A stretch of DNA of 8,718 nt from CAZUZD01 sp964624465 (GTDB lineage: Bacteria > Planctomycetota > Planctomycetia > Isosphaerales > Isosphaeraceae): NCBI GenBank assembly GCA_964624465.1, contig CAZUZD010000271.1, forward strand, positions 1 through 8,718, read 5' to 3'. Of this stretch, positions 5,624-8,718 are shown one piece after another (positions within the stretch are counted from its first letter, which is position 1; each line of letters opens with the position of its first letter). The notes under the pieces were generated by a model. That model did not search any database and was not told where the DNA came from. It was given only the letters and a program-made list of their open reading frames with translations. A program made the translations under genes and the position numbers.

Positions 5624-7159
5624 TCACTTGGACCGTTTGTCCCAAACGACGTCCACGTCGTTCGCCTGCTTCGGCCCCGGCGTGCTGCGGCCGTCCGCGA
5701 CGTACCGGGCCATCAGGGCGGCCAGTTCGTTCACCTTGACCGGCTCGGCGGCATACCGATTGTCCTTCTGCGCGGGGTCCTCGGCCAGGTTGTACAACTC
5801 GCCGGGTTCGTTGTGATCGCGATACCCGCGATCCGCGCGGAACCAGGCCGGTTCGCCATGACTGGCGTTGTCGTCGCCGGACGGCGCGAGGATCAGCACC
5901 CAGTCGCCTTTACGGATGGCGAACCTCCCGTGGCCACTGTGATGGACGGTCGCCTCCCGTAGCGGCGCGACCCGCTTCTCGCCGAGCAACGCCGGGAGGA
6001 AGCTGACGCTGTCCACACCGGCATCGGCGGGCAGCTTCACCCCCAACACAGCGGCGAGCGTCGCCATCAGATCGACGTGGCAGACCGTCTCGTCGCAGGT
6101 CGTCCCCGCGGGGATCTTCCCCGGCCAGCGGGCAACGAACGGCACCCGATGCCCGCCCTCCCAGGCGTCCCGCTTCGCCCCGCGCAGGCATCCCATGCTC
6201 GCGTGACCGAACTGCTTCAGCCGGTCGTACGCGCCTGGGTCCACCTCGCCGGTGATCTCCGGCCCGTTGTCGCTTGTGAAGATCACGAGCGTATGCTCCG
6301 CGACCCCGGCCGCCTTCAGCGCGGCCAGCACCGCGCCCACGACGTGATCTGTCTGCGCCACGAAGTCGCCGTACTTGCCGACGTTGCTCTTCCCCTGGAA
6401 CTCGGCCGACGGTACGACCGGGAAGTGCGGCGAGGTGAGCGGCAGGTACAGGAAGAACGGCTTGCCGCCCTTCGCCGCCGTTCCGATGAACTCGACCGTG
6501 CGCCTCTCCAGCGCCGGTAGCACGTCCACGAGCTTCCAGCCCGGCATCATCGGGCCGGCGATGTTGAACGAGTCGCGGCCGGCCGGGGCCGCCTCCGACG
6601 GGATGCCGGCGGTGCGGTCGTTCTCGATGAAGCAGTAAGGCGGGTAGTTCGGCACGTCCGTGCCGTAGTACGAATCGAACCCGCGGGTCGTCGGGCCGTC
6701 GGGAATCTGCTTCGTGAAGTCGCGCTGGCCGCCGGGGTCGGGCTTGGGCCAGCCCCAACCAAGGTGCCACTTTCCGACGCACGCGGTGGCGTACCCGTTC
6801 GCGCGGAGCATCGCCGGCACGGTCAGCAGTTTGTGGTCGATCAGCGGCGGAGCGAACGGCCCGAGAACGTTCCGCTGTAGCCGCGTCCGCCAGGCGTACC
6901 GGCCTGTCAGCAGGGCGTAGCGGGTGGGGGTGCAGACGGCCGATGGCGAGTGTGCGTCGGTGAACCGCACGCCCTCCGCCGCCAGTCGGTCGATGTTCGG
7001 CGTCGGGATCTTCGACTTCCGGTTGTAGCAGCCGGGGTCGCCGTATCCGAGGTCATCGGCCAGGATGTACACGACGTTCGGTTTCATTGGCTCGCTGGCC
7101 GACAGCGGCGCCGGCACGACCGCCATCATCAGCAGTCCGAGGGAGAAAAGACGGGTCAT
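5624..7159 (-). CDS. Secreted sulfatase (arylsulfatase, formylglycine-dependent)
   Basis: A 511-residue sulfatase that hydrolyses sulfate esters, in planctomycetes usually on sulfated polysaccharides. A signal peptide is likely at residues 1-21 (hydrophobic LFSLGLLMMAVVPAPLSASA-like start with cleavage near Ala21), so it should act outside the cytoplasm. The catalytic signature C-T-P-T-R at 76-80 gives Cys76, the residue that a formylglycine-generating enzyme would convert. Metal and active-site motifs are present: ADDLGYGD (D35, D36), GKWHLG (K130, H132), SPHFP (H245) and TSDNGPE (D297, N298). The C-terminal sub-domain with GELYNLAEDP is intact, and length is normal. I chose the ATG at 7159 because it starts the signal peptide, has GAGGG at 7167-7171 with 7-nt spacing, and overlaps the previous stop as ATGA. 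The in-frame extension upstream to 7285 is antisense-like and unneeded. The sulfated substrate cannot be named. Confidence 0.93.
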   Translation of the reverse strand: MTRLFSLGLLMMAVVPAPLSASEPMKPNVVYILADDLGYGDPGCYNRKSKIPTPNIDRLAAEGVRFTDAHSPSAVCTPTRYALLTGRYAWRTRLQRNVLGPFAPPLIDHKLLTVPAMLRANGYATACVGKWHLGWGWPKPDPGGQRDFTKQIPDGPTTRGFDSYYGTDVPNYPPYCFIENDRTAGIPSEAAPAGRDSFNIAGPMMPGWKLVDVLPALERRTVEFIGTAAKGGKPFFLYLPLTSPHFPVVPSAEFQGKSNVGKYGDFVAQTDHVVGAVLAALKAAGVAEHTLVIFTSDNGPEITGEVDPGAYDRLKQFGHASMGCLRGAKRDAWEGGHRVPFVARWPGKIPAGTTCDETVCHVDLMATLAAVLGVKLPADAGVDSVSFLPALLGEKRVAPLREATVHHSGHGRFAIRKGDWVLILAPSGDDNASHGEPAWFRADRGYRDHNEPGELYNLAEDPAQKDNRYAAEPVKVNELAALMARYVADGRSTPGPKQANDVDVVWDKRSK

Positions 7160-7650
7160 TTCGCGGCCCTCTTCAGGAGTTCGGCCATCGCCCGCCCAAG
7201 GCGCAGGCACATTTCCAGGTAGGTCACTGGATCGCGATTGTAGTGGTACTCCTGGTTCTTGGGCGACACGTCCGCCGTCCGCCACAGGTCGCGGTGGTCC
7301 ACCGCCTTCACGTTACCGGCGAACGTCGGATACCTCCTCGCGTCGCCGACCGCGAGCAGGGCCTCGGCGATCCGCTTGCCCGTGCCCTCGGTGCCGGGGT
7401 TCTCGAAGCCGGTGGTCAGCACGAACTTCGTCTTCGGCGCGTCGTAGTCCTTCCGCAGGCACTCGATCAGCCGCTCCAGGTTCTTCCCTGTACCTGCTGG
7501 CATCGGCCTTGCTGCCGGTGTCCTTGTGCCGCTGCCACCACACGAAGCCGGCGATCTCGCACCCCTGGCCCGCGTAGCCGGGGTAATTCTTGGCGATTTC
7601 CTTGTGAGCCGCATTCGCGCCGGCTCGCGTCGCTGCGGGAATTCCACCTT
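7156..7650 (-). pseudogene. C-terminal fragment of a sialate O-acetylesterase-like (SASA/SGNH) protein, frameshifted
   Basis: Read with one correction, the minus strand gives NAAHKEIAKNYPGYAGQG, CEIAGFVWWQRHKDTG, then ENLERLIECLRKDYDAPK, FVLTTGFENPG, YPTFAGNVKAVDHRDLW, NQEYHYNRDPVTYLEM and a C-terminal GRAMAELLKRAAK. This is the C-terminal part of carbohydrate esterases of the SASA/DUF303 type; the His in EYHYNR is in the usual place of the catalytic His. One extra base at about 7481-7486 shifts the frame between SRYRE and NLERL. The N-terminal half with the GQSN nucleophile motif is absent: the sequence upstream belongs to another protein. The boundary near 7640 is approximate. The stop TGA overlaps the sulfatase ATG (ATGA). 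The intact enzyme would remove acyl groups from sugars outside the cell, in keeping with the sulfatase next to it. Confidence 0.65.
7167..7171 (-). promoter_or_regulatory. Ribosome binding site of the sulfatase
   Basis: GAGGG on the minus strand, 7 nt before the ATG at 7159 and inside the end of the upstream reading frame. Together with the ATGA overlap it supports coupled translation from the preceding gene. Confidence 0.55.
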
Positions 7651-8648
7651 CGCCAGCCCGGTTTCGGCCGGCACCTCAGTCGCGCTGACCACGGTCCATC
7701 GCTCCTTGCCTTCCGCGTCGTTCTCCAGGCGGTAGTGCTCGGGGAGGGTGATGACGGTGTCGGCCTTCGTCACGGCCGTGCCCCAACGATACCCGTAGGT
7801 CGTCTCATCCAGGGCGGTTGGGGTGGCGAACAAACTCCACGCGAGCGACGCCCGGTTGTCGTGCTCGGTGTTCGGCGGGTAGATCTGCCACGTCGCCCCG
7901 CCGCCCTGGAAGGTCTGGACGACTGATGCCTTCGGGTCGATGGTACCGGCCCCCTCCCTCCCGCCGTTGAACCATCCCCCGACGCTGTCCCACAGCGCCG
8001 ACCGGTTGTACGCGGTGATGCGGTGGATGAGCGGGGCGTCGCCGACGGCTTTCGCCGGGAACTGGGTGGGGGCGACGCGGGCGTAGGCCCCCCCTTCGCG
8101 TCCCTCGCGATGTTCGCCGGGATGTGCTGCGTCTCCATCGGCACGGCCTTGTTCGGGTCGGGCGGCCGGATGTCGAGGAAAAGCCCGCCGAGTTCGGGCT
8201 TATCGACCCTCGGCTTCGACCAGAAGTGTGGCACGATGAAGGTGACCGGCCCCTTGAAATTGCCGGTGTTCAGGAACAGCGTCCAGCACTGGTTGCCGGT
8301 GGGCACGTCCTGCCTGGCGGTGGTCCTCTTGGCCGTGGTGAGCGGCGTGGACAGGTAGCCGTACCCGAACAGCTCGCCGTTTGTACCCTGTTTGAGATTC
8401 AGGCCGTCCGGCGGCCAGAGCACCCACGGGCTGAGCTGGGCGATGGCGTAGTGCCCCTTCGGGTTCTTCCAGTCTCGCCCCTTGCCGGCGCCTGGGCCGT
8501 TGGCCCACTCGACAAAGTTCAGAGCCACCCCGCCCATGATGAACCTGGGCGTCTCGATGGCGAACCGGGTGTCGCGCCACCAGCCGAGTCTGCCATCGAC
8601 GTCGGTGTCGATCTTCTCGGGCTTCTCCCCGTCGTACTGCGCAAACAT
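7620..8648 (-). pseudogene. Uncharacterised planctomycete-type protein, frameshifted and fused to the esterase fragment
   Basis: I do not recognise a named family. Reading from the ATG at 8648, residues 1-185 run FAQYDGEKPEKIDTDVDGRL, GWWRDTRF, LNFVEWANG, LSPWVLWPPDGLNLKQGTNG, DVPTGNQCWTLFLNTGNFKG, and PPDPNKAVPMETQHIPANIA. At a run of seven G (8088-8094) the frame changes and continues as AYARVAPTQFP, HRITAYNRSALWDSVGGWFN, FQGGGATWQIYPPNTEHDN, LDETTYGYRWGTAV and TGLAKVEFPQR, ending near 7620 where esterase sequence takes over in another frame. The Trp/Tyr/Gly-rich composition looks like an extracellular beta-rich protein, which is inference. The codon before the ATG is an in-frame TGA (8649-8651), and the frame above it reads HHSWGRSLFGT, which could be the lost continuation of the same protein. 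If so, the true start is beyond the window. Confidence 0.55.
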
Positions 8649-8718
8649 TCAGGTGCCGAACAGTGACCTTCCCCACGAATGGTGGGCGCGCCCTGAGAGA
8701 TGGCACAATGCCGTCGAA

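Noticed and set aside
5910..6782. Second long minus-strand frame inside the sulfatase
   Set aside because: Out-of-frame reading of the sulfatase gene, Arg/Gly-rich and without motifs; the sulfatase frame holds all catalytic residues.
7160..7285. Upstream extension of the sulfatase
   Set aside because: The added 42 residues lie inside the esterase fragment and precede a normal signal peptide that starts at 7159.

Overview
The window looks like accessory DNA from a planctomycete, probably of the Gemmata type. This is inferred from three things: an ECF sigma factor of the planctomycete/acidobacterial type next to a Ser/Thr kinase with a transmembrane segment and leucine-rich repeats, a secreted arylsulfatase in a catabolic operon with DUF1080-like and sialate-O-acetylesterase-like genes, and uniformly GC-rich coding sequence. 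No taxonomic marker is present.

Left part (45-3227, minus strand): a regulatory pair. An ECF sigma factor (2658-3227) lies 143 bp upstream of a large membrane-anchored Ser/Thr kinase. The kinase is broken: about 26 bp are missing near position 1660. This removes the subdomain IX segment after the APE motif and shifts the frame, leaving an N-terminal kinase piece (1516-2514) and a C-terminal piece (45-1649) with the rest of the kinase, a transmembrane segment, a PEGA-like domain and eight tandem 21-residue leucine-rich repeats.

Middle part (3228-5598): mobile-element territory. About 420 bp without a recognisable gene hold a 42-bp imperfect palindrome. Then comes an IS4-type insertion sequence (3647-5137) with matching terminal inverted repeats and one 445-residue transposase. 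Directly against its right end is the C-terminal remnant of a different, older transposase (5138 to about 5487), which in turn cuts off a DUF1080-like gene after 38 codons. I see no target-site duplication, and the left flank of the IS shows neither the missing transposase half nor the missing DUF1080 half, so the site has been rearranged.

Right part (5488-8718, minus strand): remains of a secreted-enzyme operon, transcribed right to left: an uncharacterised planctomycete-type protein, the C-terminal part of a sialate O-acetylesterase-like protein, an intact sulfatase (5624-7159) and the truncated DUF1080-like gene. The two genes upstream of the sulfatase are fused by an apparent deletion and carry at least two one-base frameshifts and possibly a nonsense codon. 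The acetylesterase fragment and the sulfatase overlap by ATGA. The sulfatase, the IS transposase and the sigma factor are the only three clearly intact genes.

I found no credible new defence or other multi-gene system. What stands out is the density of broken genes around layered mobile elements, and the unusual 21-residue repeat array.
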